This document shows, one piece after another, positions 9,084-17,168 of a stretch of DNA of 64,000 bases. The DNA comes from Cytophagaceae bacterium (lineage in GTDB: Bacteria > Bacteroidota > Bacteroidia > Cytophagales > JAIYAX01): contig JAIYAX010000007.1 of NCBI GenBank assembly GCA_027488815.1, forward strand, positions 1-64,000. The letters are read 5' to 3'. Every line of letters begins with the position of its first letter. Within the stretch, counting starts at the first letter, position 1. The position numbers and the translations under genes were made by a program. The notes below the pieces were generated by a model. The model was given only the letters and a program-made list of their open reading frames with translations, ran no database searches and was not told the origin of the DNA.

Positions 9084-9488
9084 ATGGAACTACAAATTAC
9101 TACTCCTGCACTTCTTTTTTCGACGATTTCATTGCTGCTGCTTGCCTTCAGTAATCGTTTCCTGGGCATCGCCGGGGTCATCCGTAACTTGCATGAAAAA
9201 TACCAACATCAGCCTGGTGATGAGATACTTAGTCAAATCAAAAACCTCCGGCTGAGATTGAGGCTAATCAGAGATATGCAGGTTTTGGCGGTACTAAGTT
9301 TGTTACTCAGTGTACTTTGCATGTTTCTCCTTTTTGCAAATGAGCATCTCTTGGCCAAATACATCTTTGCGCTCTCCTTACTGCTTCAAGTGAGCGCATT
9401 GGGGATATCTGTTTGGGAAATCTCCATCAGCACTCAGGCACTCAACATTCAACTGAAAGATATTGAAGGTAAGAGTGAACAGAAATAA
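9084..9488 (+). CDS. DUF2721 family membrane protein
   Basis: A 134-aa protein with a helix near residues 8-25 (PALLFSTISLLLLAFSNRFL) and two more near residues 68-88 and 94-112. Between them is a basic cytoplasmic stretch (LRLRLRLIRDM). The size and layout fit DUF2721, of unknown function. ATG 9084 is preferred; a GTG at 9066 in frame is possible, and a near-consensus -7 sequence (GATATTTG) lies just before that GTG. Confidence 0.7.
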   Translation: MELQITTPALLFSTISLLLLAFSNRFLGIAGVIRNLHEKYQHQPGDEILSQIKNLRLRLRLIRDMQVLAVLSLLLSVLCMFLLFANEHLLAKYIFALSLLLQVSALGISVWEISISTQALNIQLKDIEGKSEQK

Positions 9489-9515
9489 TCAAATCAGTTC
9501 GATAAAACTGCCCAT

Positions 9516-10742
9516 TTATTTGAATGCTGCCAGACCTGTGATTTCCGCACCAAGTATCAAAAGGTGGATGTCATGAGTACCTTCATAGGTGACGACAGAC
9601 TCAAGGTTCATCATATGCCTCATGATGGGGTATTCGCCGGTAATGCCCATTCCGCCATGAATTTGCCTTGCTTCACGGGCTATTTCCAGAGCGATGGCTA
9701 CACTGTTTCTTTTGGCAAGTGATATTTGGGCGGTACTTGCTTTTCCCTCGTTCATCATCACTCCAAGTCTCCAGCAAACCAATTGGGCTTTAGTGATTTC
9801 CGTGAGCATCTCTGACAGTTTCTTCTGAATCAATTGAAATGATCCAATCGGCTTGTCAAATTGAATACGCTCCATAGCATATCTGCGGGCTGAGTCATAG
9901 CAATCCATAGCTGCACCCAAAGCTCCCCAAGCGATACCATATCGGGCAGAGTCCAAACACATCATAGGAGCCCCAAGCCCTGACTTACCAGGTAGTAAGT
10001 TTGATTTTGGTACTTTCACATTGTCGAATACCAACTCACCTGTGGCAGAAGCCCTGAGCGACCATTTGCCATGTGTTTCCGGGGTCGTAAAGCCGGGCAT
10101 TCCCCTTTCGACTATTAACCCGTGTATGCGTCCTGCTTCACTTTTGGCCCAAACAACTGCAATATCGGCCTTGGGAGAATTGGAAATCCACATTTTAGAA
10201 CCATTGAGCAGGTAATGATCGCCCATGTCTTTGAAATTGGTAACCATTCCACTTGGGTTAGAACCAAAATCAGGTTCAGTCAGACCAAAACAGCCCAGGT
10301 ATTCACCTGATGCCAGTTTTGGCAAATATTTCTTTTTCTGCTCCTCCGACCCAAACTTGAAGATAGGGTACATCACAAGGGATCCTTGAACTGAAGCAGT
10401 TGACCTCATTCCACTATCACCCCGCTCAATCTCCTGCATGATGATGCCATAAGAGATATAATCCAATCCACCACCTCCATATTCAACCGGTATGGTAGGC
10501 CCAAATGCTCCGATCTCGCCAAACTTAGGCACGATGGACTCCGGGAAGTAAGCCTTTTCGCAGCAATCCTCGATGATTGGGCTGATCTCACGTTTAACAA
10601 AGTCTCTGATAGAGGACCTGATCAGTTTGTGCTCTTCAGTTAAAAGGTCATCAATCTGATAAAAGTCGGGCATTTCATAGCGGTCTGGAGCTGTTTTCCG
10701 TTTGATTTCAAGCCCATTTTGCTGAGTTGAGGTTACCTGCAT
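9516..10742 (-). CDS. gcdH: Glutaryl-CoA dehydrogenase (acyl-CoA dehydrogenase family)
   Basis: A 408-aa flavoprotein. FGLTEPDFGSNPSGM and KMWISNSPKADIAVVWAK are the FAD-contacting central domain. QIHGGMGITGEYPIMRHMMN and the C-terminal YEGTHDIHLLILGAEITG are diagnostic; the Glu of YEGTHD is the catalytic base, and this tail is typical of glutaryl-CoA dehydrogenase, which makes crotonyl-CoA from glutaryl-CoA in lysine and tryptophan breakdown. The gene is divergent from a tryptophan dioxygenase-family gene, which fits that pathway. A -7 match (TAAATTTG on this strand) lies at 10769-10776. Confidence 0.87.
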   Translation of the reverse strand: MQVTSTQQNGLEIKRKTAPDRYEMPDFYQIDDLLTEEHKLIRSSIRDFVKREISPIIEDCCEKAYFPESIVPKFGEIGAFGPTIPVEYGGGGLDYISYGIIMQEIERGDSGMRSTASVQGSLVMYPIFKFGSEEQKKKYLPKLASGEYLGCFGLTEPDFGSNPSGMVTNFKDMGDHYLLNGSKMWISNSPKADIAVVWAKSEAGRIHGLIVERGMPGFTTPETHGKWSLRASATGELVFDNVKVPKSNLLPGKSGLGAPMMCLDSARYGIAWGALGAAMDCYDSARRYAMERIQFDKPIGSFQLIQKKLSEMLTEITKAQLVCWRLGVMMNEGKASTAQISLAKRNSVAIALEIAREARQIHGGMGITGEYPIMRHMMNLESVVTYEGTHDIHLLILGAEITGLAAFK

Positions 10743-10768
10743 GATTTTTATTTAGCGTTTTAAATGCT

Positions 10769-10776
10769 CAAATTTA
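10769..10776 (-). promoter_or_regulatory. Candidate -7 promoter element of gcdH
   Basis: The complement reads TAAATTTG, a full match to TAnnTTTG, 26 bp before the gcdH ATG. No TTG was found at the usual distance upstream, so this rests on the -7 box alone. Confidence 0.4.
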
Positions 10777-10802
10777 CAACAATATACCAATTTTTTAGTT
10801 CG

Positions 10803-11774
10803 ATGAACCCCTACAGGCAAGGCAACCATTCACTCGATGAGCTTTTAGAAAAACTATCACTTAAGTTCGCAGCTTCAGGTCAAGACTTGAATTCTTACCT
10901 CGAGGGACTGCTGCACGAAAAGTACCTTACCTATTGGGATTATATTCAACTGGACACACTTCTTAGTCTGCAAAAGCCGAAAACAGCTATCCCTGACGAG
11001 CAGATTTTTATCATCTATCACCAGATTACCGAGCTTTATTTCAGGCTGATTTTAGTAGAGATGGACCAGATCCATTTAGTGACCGGAGACGAAGAGTTTT
11101 TAACCCGACTGGAGCGCATCAACCGGTATTTTAAAAACCTGGTTCAATCGTTCGATGTGATGGTGGATGGTATGGATCAGCAGCAATTTTTACAGTTCAG
11201 GATGAGTTTGTTGCCGGCAAGCGGATTTCAGAGCGCCCAATACCGAATGATTGAGATCAAGGCTACTCCATTTATCAATCTCGTCGATAAAGAAGTTAGA
11301 TCCACTATCAGTCCAGATGCCGAGATAGAAGTGATGTTCGAGCACATTTATTGGAAAAAAGGAGCAACCGAGTTAGCCACCGGAAAAAAGACCCTTACAT
11401 TGGAAAGTTTTGAGGAGAAGTATGCACATGAACTGATCGATCTGGCCAGGGCAATGAATGGCAAGACCATTGGTGATCGCTTTCAACAGGGAGTTTCTGA
11501 GCCTTTACTTCCTCAAGTGATCAAGGCCTTACGCCGCTTTGACTCCTTTGTGAATGTGAACTGGCCACTAGCCCATTACAAATCAGCGGTAAGATACCTG
11601 GAGCGAAATCCAGAGGATATACCAGCTACCGGTGGAACCAACTGGCAGAAGTATCTCCCACCCAGATTTCAAAAACGTATTTTTTTCAAAAACCTATTTA
11701 CTGAGCACGAGTTAGCTGAATGGGGAAAATCCTGGGTTGAAAAAGAAGTATTTGGAATTACGATTTCTGACTAA
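10803..11774 (+). CDS. Tryptophan 2,3-dioxygenase family protein
   Basis: A 323-aa all-helical heme dioxygenase-family protein. IIYHQITELYFRLILVEMD matches the active-site HQxxELxFxxxL helix, RMSLLPASGFQSAQYRMIE matches the PSSGFQSxQYR heme-pocket motif, and WPLAHYKSAVRYL carries the probable proximal His. The C-terminal GGTNW occupies the place of the substrate-binding GTGGSS loop and is altered. It would open the kynurenine route by converting tryptophan to N-formylkynurenine. ATG 10803 is chosen; an in-frame ATG at 10764 would add 13 hydrophobic residues and lie on the divergent promoter. No other kynurenine gene is adjacent, so the substrate is inferred. Confidence 0.8.
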   Translation: MNPYRQGNHSLDELLEKLSLKFAASGQDLNSYLEGLLHEKYLTYWDYIQLDTLLSLQKPKTAIPDEQIFIIYHQITELYFRLILVEMDQIHLVTGDEEFLTRLERINRYFKNLVQSFDVMVDGMDQQQFLQFRMSLLPASGFQSAQYRMIEIKATPFINLVDKEVRSTISPDAEIEVMFEHIYWKKGATELATGKKTLTLESFEEKYAHELIDLARAMNGKTIGDRFQQGVSEPLLPQVIKALRRFDSFVNVNWPLAHYKSAVRYLERNPEDIPATGGTNWQKYLPPRFQKRIFFKNLFTEHELAEWGKSWVEKEVFGITISD

Positions 11775-13629
11775 TTCATTCAAATTGAAGTTTTACGGGC
11801 TTATCTGGATGCTTTGGTGTTTGTTACCTTTCTCAGCAAAGGCCCAAAAGTCAGGTGCAAATCTTCGTGTGCTTAGAATATACTACCAGGACCAACCCAA
11901 GCTGAAAGAAGAGATTGAAGTTAGTCCCAACGATACCACTATTTACAATGGCCGATACCTTGAGTATTTTGAAAACGGACTAATCAAAACCAAGGGCAAA
12001 TACGAACAAAATGAAGCCGTTGGTCTTTGGGAATATTATTATGAAAGTGGACAATTGAAGTCCAGCGGTTACTGGTCAGAAGATGTATCGGACGGCCTTT
12101 GGCAACATTTTTATGAGAACGGGACTGCGAGTTCATCAGGAATGATGAGTAAAGGCCTTAAGCAAGGAGAGTGGCAATATTTTTATGAAAGTGGCAAGAT
12201 CAAGCAGAAAGGTGAGTTCAACAAAGGAATAAGGTCAGGGCCCTGGAGTTACTTTTTTGAAGATGGGAAACTCAAAGCTGAAGTAAGCTATAAATTAGAC
12301 ACAGGCTTGTATACCTCTTTCTATGCTGAAGGAGGGAAGTTTTCCTCCGGATGGCTGTCCGGAAATAAATCATTTGGACTCTGGTCGTATTACTATCAAA
12401 ATGGAAATCTCAAAGCGACAGGGGAGGAGAGAAATGGAAAAAGAGAAGGAGTTTGGAAGGAGTATTATGAAGATGGCTCATTGGCAAGCGAGGGAGCCTA
12501 TAAAGAAGGAACTGCTGACGGGCCTTGGCGGTATTATTATCAAGGCGGAGCATTAATGGCAGAAGGTCAGGAACGACAGGGGCTTAAGGAAGGAACATGG
12601 AAACTTTACCATGAAAGTGGAGTGGTGAAAAGCACAGTGAACTATGTAAATGGAAGCGGTGCTTATGAAGAGTACTATGAGTCAGGAAAGATGAAAGTTA
12701 AAGGTGCTGTTATCAAAGGATTGTATAGTGGCTGGTGGGAGTTTTTATATGAGAGCGGTGAAGTTGAAGGCAGGTGCCACTATCAGGAAGGCAAAGGCGA
12801 GTTTGTGGGCTATTATGAGGGCGGTCAGTTGCGCATGGAAGGCCGGCTAAAAAATGCAGAAAAGGAGGGAGTCTGGAAACTGTATGACAAAGAAGGTTCT
12901 CTCTCTGGATATTATGTCGCTTCCCAAGACAAAGACAACAGTCGAAATCCCGGATTGAACGTAGATTTTTCAGCTGAGCCCATTCGACAGGTACAGCCCA
13001 AAACCCCTGCTGGTAGTCGGGTAAAGAAAAAAGGGACTCCCCTAAGGTTTTTTTACTCATCCCCCAATGAGTTCCGGGCGATCGTTGTGTTGACTAACCC
13101 ATTGTCCATTTTTCTAAATACAGCTCCTGTATCGGTGGAGTACTACATGGAGCAAAGGCTGGGCTATGAAATAGGGTATGCATTTATACGAAATCCCTTT
13201 TTTGAACGGTTTTCAAGCAGAGCTCTTGAGCTGCCCTATGGGAATGGTTTTTGGGCGGATATTAAGCAAAAGTTCTATTTACCCAGGAGGCAATATGGTA
13301 TGCTGTATTTTGCCCATGAAGCCAGATATACTCAGGTCGGCTACAAAGCCAAGTTCCTGATTGACCCATTGGATCCACAATCGATTAGTCTGACGAGGGC
13401 AAACGTTCAGCGATACGAATACACCCTTATGCTTGGGAATAGGGTGATGAAAAAGTCAGATGTTCAAGGCTTTGTGATTGACCTTTTTCTTGGCATTGGT
13501 CTGGGATATCGGGTTGTTACTGTACCGTCGTTTGATAATGGCCGGATCCAAACGATCTTTGCAGAATTGGATGAAACCCGTCTTTTCCCCTCTTACAGGC
13601 TAGGTTTCAATATTGGTTATGCATTCTGA
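11737..13629 (+). CDS. YwqK/MORN-like repeat protein with possible beta-barrel tail
   Basis: A 630-aa exported protein. A TTG start at 11737 gives a basic N-terminus and signal peptide ending in FSAKAQ (about residue 37); it overlaps the dioxygenase gene by 38 bp, and a later start (TTG 11785 or ATG 11809) is possible. Residues about 65-390 are some 14 repeats of about 23 residues with the core W.YYYESGxLKxxG...G...G, the YwqK/MORN-variant repeat. After a Pro/Lys linker, residues about 430-630 alternate hydrophobic and polar residues and end in the aromatic run IGYAF, as outer-membrane beta-barrel strands do. The function is unknown. A surface scaffold anchored by a barrel is inference. Confidence 0.72.
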   Translation: MKKKYLELRFLTNSFKLKFYGLIWMLWCLLPFSAKAQKSGANLRVLRIYYQDQPKLKEEIEVSPNDTTIYNGRYLEYFENGLIKTKGKYEQNEAVGLWEYYYESGQLKSSGYWSEDVSDGLWQHFYENGTASSSGMMSKGLKQGEWQYFYESGKIKQKGEFNKGIRSGPWSYFFEDGKLKAEVSYKLDTGLYTSFYAEGGKFSSGWLSGNKSFGLWSYYYQNGNLKATGEERNGKREGVWKEYYEDGSLASEGAYKEGTADGPWRYYYQGGALMAEGQERQGLKEGTWKLYHESGVVKSTVNYVNGSGAYEEYYESGKMKVKGAVIKGLYSGWWEFLYESGEVEGRCHYQEGKGEFVGYYEGGQLRMEGRLKNAEKEGVWKLYDKEGSLSGYYVASQDKDNSRNPGLNVDFSAEPIRQVQPKTPAGSRVKKKGTPLRFFYSSPNEFRAIVVLTNPLSIFLNTAPVSVEYYMEQRLGYEIGYAFIRNPFFERFSSRALELPYGNGFWADIKQKFYLPRRQYGMLYFAHEARYTQVGYKAKFLIDPLDPQSISLTRANVQRYEYTLMLGNRVMKKSDVQGFVIDLFLGIGLGYRVVTVPSFDNGRIQTIFAELDETRLFPSYRLGFNIGYAF

Positions 13630-15223
13630 TCGGCAGCCCCAGGATTTCAGTATTGAAGTAAGCCCCGAAGTGGGTTTCATCCCGGAGGCATTGGAACAAT
13701 TTTTGGCTGAAAAGTACCAGTTCAAACAAGATGAAGGGACGATCAGACTAAAAAAGAGATCGATTGACGCTCGTGGAAAGCAAATGAAAGTGCTTCTTCA
13801 GGGTTCATTCTATCCAAAAAAGGCCACACCTCCTTTAATCAGCTTTGACAAACATCTTTTGCCGGATGTCCGCAATGCTCCCCGTGTTTTAATCGTAGGC
13901 TCAGGACCGGCAGGCATGTTTTGCGCCATAAAATTGATAGAGCTGGGTCTTAAGCCAATCCTGATTGAGCGAGGCAAAGACGTGCGGGCCCGAAGGAGAG
14001 ATTTAGCCGCAATCAATAAGGATCAGGTTGTAAACCCGGAAAGCAACTACTGTTTTGGGGAAGGAGGAGCCGGCACCTATTCGGATGGAAAATTGTACAC
14101 CAGATCGGTCAAAAGGGGCAACCTTCAGCGTGTACTTGATATTTTCGTGGATCACGGCGCCAAAGAAGATATTCTGTTTGAAGCTCACCCACATATAGGT
14201 ACAAACAAGCTTCCCGGAATTGTAGCAGCTTTGAGGGAGACGATCATAGCGCATGGAGGAGAAGTGCATTTCAATACCCGAATGGTCAACTTGTTAAACC
14301 AAAGCCAGCAGGCAACAGGAATTGAAACCGAAAATGGGGACTTGATAGAAGCTGAGGCAATTGTGCTTGCTACGGGGCACTCGGCAAGAGATGTGTTTGA
14401 GCTGCTTTTTCACCAGGGTATTTTAATTGAAGCCAAGCCTTTTGCCTTAGGACTTAGAATTGAACATCCACAGCCATTAATCGACCGGATGCAATATCAT
14501 TGCGATATGCGACCCTTGTATATTCCGGCAGCCAGTTATTCTTTCGTTGAGCAAGTTCCGCTTCATGGTCAACAGCGGGGTGTTTTCTCTTTTTGTATGT
14601 GCCCGGGCGGATTTATTGTGCCTGCTGCCACAGCTCCGGGGGAGATTGTGGTCAATGGTATGTCTCCTTCAAGAAGGGATGGGAAATTTGCGAACTCAGG
14701 CATGGTAGTCGCTATAGAGGCAGATGATGTAAAAGAGTTTCAAAAACTTGGCCCCCTGGCGTTTTTAGACTTTCAAAGAAAGGTAGAACAGCAAGCATAC
14801 AAATTCGGTGGGGGAGGCCAGGTAGCTCCTGCGCAACGTTTGATGGACTTTTTGCAACATCGGTATTCTTCTGAGCTCAATCCAAGCTCTTACCAGCCAG
14901 GGCTGCGTTCGGCTGACCTGCATGAGGTATTACCGCAGAGCGTCGCAGTCAGGTTGGTGAAAGCCCTGGAAATGATAGGCAAAAAACGCAAAGGATACCT
15001 GAGCAATGAGGCTAATCTGGTAGGGGTTGAAAGCAGGACTTCATCACCTGTTCGTATTCCTCGTGACCCAACACGCCTGATGCATCCTGAACTTGAGGGG
15101 CTGTTTCCATGCGGCGAAGGAGCAGGATATGCCGGAGGAATCATTTCAGCCGCTATGGATGGGGAAAGAGTGGCTGAAGCTGTTTCAGTTTTTATTTCAA
15201 GCAGAGTTAAGAAAACGATATGA
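13619..15223 (+). CDS. FAD-dependent oxidoreductase, COG2509-type
   Basis: A 534-aa protein. A small N-terminal domain (about 85 residues) precedes the FAD Rossmann motif VLIVGSGPAGMFCAIKLIE with ERG at the end of beta-2. CFGEGGAGTYSDGKLYTR is the hallmark of this uncharacterised dehydrogenase family, and the C-terminal GLFPCGEGAGYAGGI closes the FAD site. The reaction is unknown. ATG 13619 overlaps the YwqK gene stop by 11 bp, and the stop overlaps the next ATG (ATGA), so the three genes are probably co-transcribed. Confidence 0.83.
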   Translation: MHSDRQPQDFSIEVSPEVGFIPEALEQFLAEKYQFKQDEGTIRLKKRSIDARGKQMKVLLQGSFYPKKATPPLISFDKHLLPDVRNAPRVLIVGSGPAGMFCAIKLIELGLKPILIERGKDVRARRRDLAAINKDQVVNPESNYCFGEGGAGTYSDGKLYTRSVKRGNLQRVLDIFVDHGAKEDILFEAHPHIGTNKLPGIVAALRETIIAHGGEVHFNTRMVNLLNQSQQATGIETENGDLIEAEAIVLATGHSARDVFELLFHQGILIEAKPFALGLRIEHPQPLIDRMQYHCDMRPLYIPAASYSFVEQVPLHGQQRGVFSFCMCPGGFIVPAATAPGEIVVNGMSPSRRDGKFANSGMVVAIEADDVKEFQKLGPLAFLDFQRKVEQQAYKFGGGGQVAPAQRLMDFLQHRYSSELNPSSYQPGLRSADLHEVLPQSVAVRLVKALEMIGKKRKGYLSNEANLVGVESRTSSPVRIPRDPTRLMHPELEGLFPCGEGAGYAGGIISAAMDGERVAEAVSVFISSRVKKTI

Positions 15224-15588
15224 ATAAGATAAAAAAGACGGTGATCATCGGTGCGAGTACTGACCCCGCCCGGTATTCCTATAAGGCAGCTGCGATGCTG
15301 AATGCCCATGATGTTCCCTTCGTGCCTGTGGGAATTAAAAAGGGCGAGTTGTTCGGGCAGGATATTTTAAACGGACAACCGACCATCGATGAAGTAGACA
15401 CCGTGACCTTGTATGTGGGCCCGCAAAACCAGGGAGCCTGGGCTGACTACATTGTTTCGTTAAAACCCCGCAGGGTCATATTCAATCCTGGGACAGAAAA
15501 TCCTGATTTGAAAAACAAGGTGGAGCAATCAGGTGCCGAAGCTGTGGAAGCCTGCACATTGGTCTTGCTCAGCACTGGACAGTACTAA
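15220..15588 (+). CDS. CoA-binding domain protein
   Basis: A 122-aa single-domain Rossmann protein. TVIIGASTDPARYSYKAA is the nucleotide-binding start, VPVGIKKGELFG follows, and IFNPGTENPDL and EACTLVLLSTGQY complete the CoA_binding_2 fold. Proteins of this family bind CoA. The metabolic role is unknown. It is coupled to the FAD oxidoreductase by an ATGA overlap and ends just before a strong terminator. Confidence 0.85.
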   Translation: MNKIKKTVIIGASTDPARYSYKAAAMLNAHDVPFVPVGIKKGELFGQDILNGQPTIDEVDTVTLYVGPQNQGAWADYIVSLKPRRVIFNPGTENPDLKNKVEQSGAEAVEACTLVLLSTGQY

Positions 15589-15589
15589 T

Positions 15590-15618
15590 AAAAAAAAGGG
15601 GCCGAAGCCCCTTTTTTT
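15590..15618. terminator. Bidirectional intrinsic terminator
   Basis: GGGGC (15598-15602) pairs with GCCCC (15607-15611) around a CGAA loop, and the stem is extended by A7 on the left and T7 on the right. It can end the forward FAD/CoA-binding operon and the reverse receptor-esterase operon. Confidence 0.9.
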
Positions 15619-15631
15619 GTCTTGTGGATTG

Positions 15632-17098
15632 TTAATCCAACATGACTTTTTTCTTGATCATGCCACGGTCAGTTTCTACCTGTACGAAGTATAAACCTTT
15701 GCCTAAGCCATCACGGGAAAGAGAGATAAGTTTTTCTCTTTGGTTTAATTTTCTTGCTACTTCTCTGCCGGTAGCATCAAACATACGATAGCCAGTGATC
15801 ATCAGATCCGTTCCTTCAACAGAAACGTTCACATAATCCGTTGCAGGATTTGGGAACACAGATACATAGCTAGCAAGTGTTTGCTCGTCAGCTACTCCCA
15901 AAACAGATGAAGTATCAAGATTGAGGACTCTCACTGCACGAGGGATGAAGTACCTCATCATTGTGTCGATATAAAGCAAAGCTCTTGACTTGCTGGCAGC
16001 CGGGTTCAAAGCGAAAGCGCCATTGTACCAATTGAAAGGCTCAAATCCATTGGCAGCACCCAAGAAGCGCTTAAGTGCAGGAAGGGTATCAGCTAAAGGA
16101 TTATCATTCACACCGGTAATGCTTGAAGGGATGTTACCAACTGCAAGTGACTTAACAGTCACATCACGACCTCCGCTTACTTCTACAATAGCGTTACCTG
16201 TTCCAGCTACGTTAACAACTGCTGTTACAAAAGGAGTAGTAGGGTCAGCAGGACCATGCATGGAAATGATAGGTTGCTCGCCTGCTTCGATCCATGAGGT
16301 ATCTCCGACAGCACCACCAATACTCCATACCAGCTGGTAATTTGAACCAGGGCCTTGGTTAGATCCGGCTGTAAAGCCATCTAAGAACGGTGCCAATCCA
16401 CCCCATGAAGCAGGAGGGGTTGCGTTTGTTTGATTGATCATTGGAGTACCAATGGGAGGATAGTTGGTAGGCTCACCTGCCAAAAATCTAAACTTTGGAA
16501 GTGAAGTCACTTCAGAAGCTTTGTTCAATGCACTACCATGGATCGCAACGTAAGCACCTGATGATGATCCACCAACAGTGATACGGTTCGTGTCTACTTT
16601 GTAGAGGTTTGCTCCTGCGGCATCAAGTTTCAAAAAACGAATTCCTGCTCTTAAATCCTGACTGGCACGATAAACAGCCTGAATGATACCGGCCGCTCTT
16701 CTTTCCTGAGTGGTTGCTGCTGGGTTCCATCCCAGACGATGGGTCATGGAGATTGCTGTAAAACCTCTTCTGGCCAGTTGGGTACAAATTTCTACCATGG
16801 CTGAATCTCTGCGATTGCCCCAGCTCGTAGGTGCAGTCGGACTAGAACCTGATGGCAGGAAGCTTCCAGAGTGGATCATGATGATTGTTGCTCTTCTGGT
16901 TGCCAGATCACCCGCAGGGCGATATACATCCATTACTAAAGGTTGTGTCTGACCAAGAAAATTAACAGCAGAACCATAGACTATGGATGTATCAATGGCC
17001 ACATTTGCAAATGCATTTGGGCTTACATAACGGTTTTGTGCATGTACCTGGCACAATGTACCCAAGGCTGCAACAAACACAAGTAGACTTTTCTTCAT
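15632..17098 (-). CDS. Secreted alpha/beta-hydrolase (esterase) with T9SS sorting domain
   Basis: A 488-aa secreted protein. The signal peptide ends in CQVHAQ. LVMDVYRPAGD and the HSGSF oxyanion region precede the nucleophile elbow VGGSSSGAY (G-x-S-x-G type), and GEQPIISMHGPADPTTPF gives the region of the acid residue. The last 80 residues (SVFPNPATDYVNVSVEG to GLYFVQVETDRGMIKKKVML) are a type A T9SS C-terminal domain, so the enzyme is exported through the outer membrane. The ATG at 17098 starts the signal peptide. It follows the TonB receptor by 70 bp in the same direction, so uptake of a product released by this esterase is plausible. Confidence 0.87.
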   Translation of the reverse strand: MKKSLLVFVAALGTLCQVHAQNRYVSPNAFANVAIDTSIVYGSAVNFLGQTQPLVMDVYRPAGDLATRRATIIMIHSGSFLPSGSSPTAPTSWGNRRDSAMVEICTQLARRGFTAISMTHRLGWNPAATTQERRAAGIIQAVYRASQDLRAGIRFLKLDAAGANLYKVDTNRITVGGSSSGAYVAIHGSALNKASEVTSLPKFRFLAGEPTNYPPIGTPMINQTNATPPASWGGLAPFLDGFTAGSNQGPGSNYQLVWSIGGAVGDTSWIEAGEQPIISMHGPADPTTPFVTAVVNVAGTGNAIVEVSGGRDVTVKSLAVGNIPSSITGVNDNPLADTLPALKRFLGAANGFEPFNWYNGAFALNPAASKSRALLYIDTMMRYFIPRAVRVLNLDTSSVLGVADEQTLASYVSVFPNPATDYVNVSVEGTDLMITGYRMFDATGREVARKLNQREKLISLSRDGLGKGLYFVQVETDRGMIKKKVMLD

Positions 17099-17168
17099 AC
17101 GAAATAAGGTTTGGTGTAAAATGCAAATATAGTCGACATGCATATGATTTTCTTTAAAAATCAAAATA

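Noticed and set aside
11900-12900. Regular repeat at about 70 bp spacing, which could suggest a CRISPR or tandem DNA repeat
   Set aside because: The repeat is at protein level (about 23 residues); the DNA units diverge, and the frame is open throughout.
12713-13060. Reverse open frame of 115 codons in the YwqK-repeat gene
   Set aside because: It is the complement of repetitive coding sequence and has no signals of its own.
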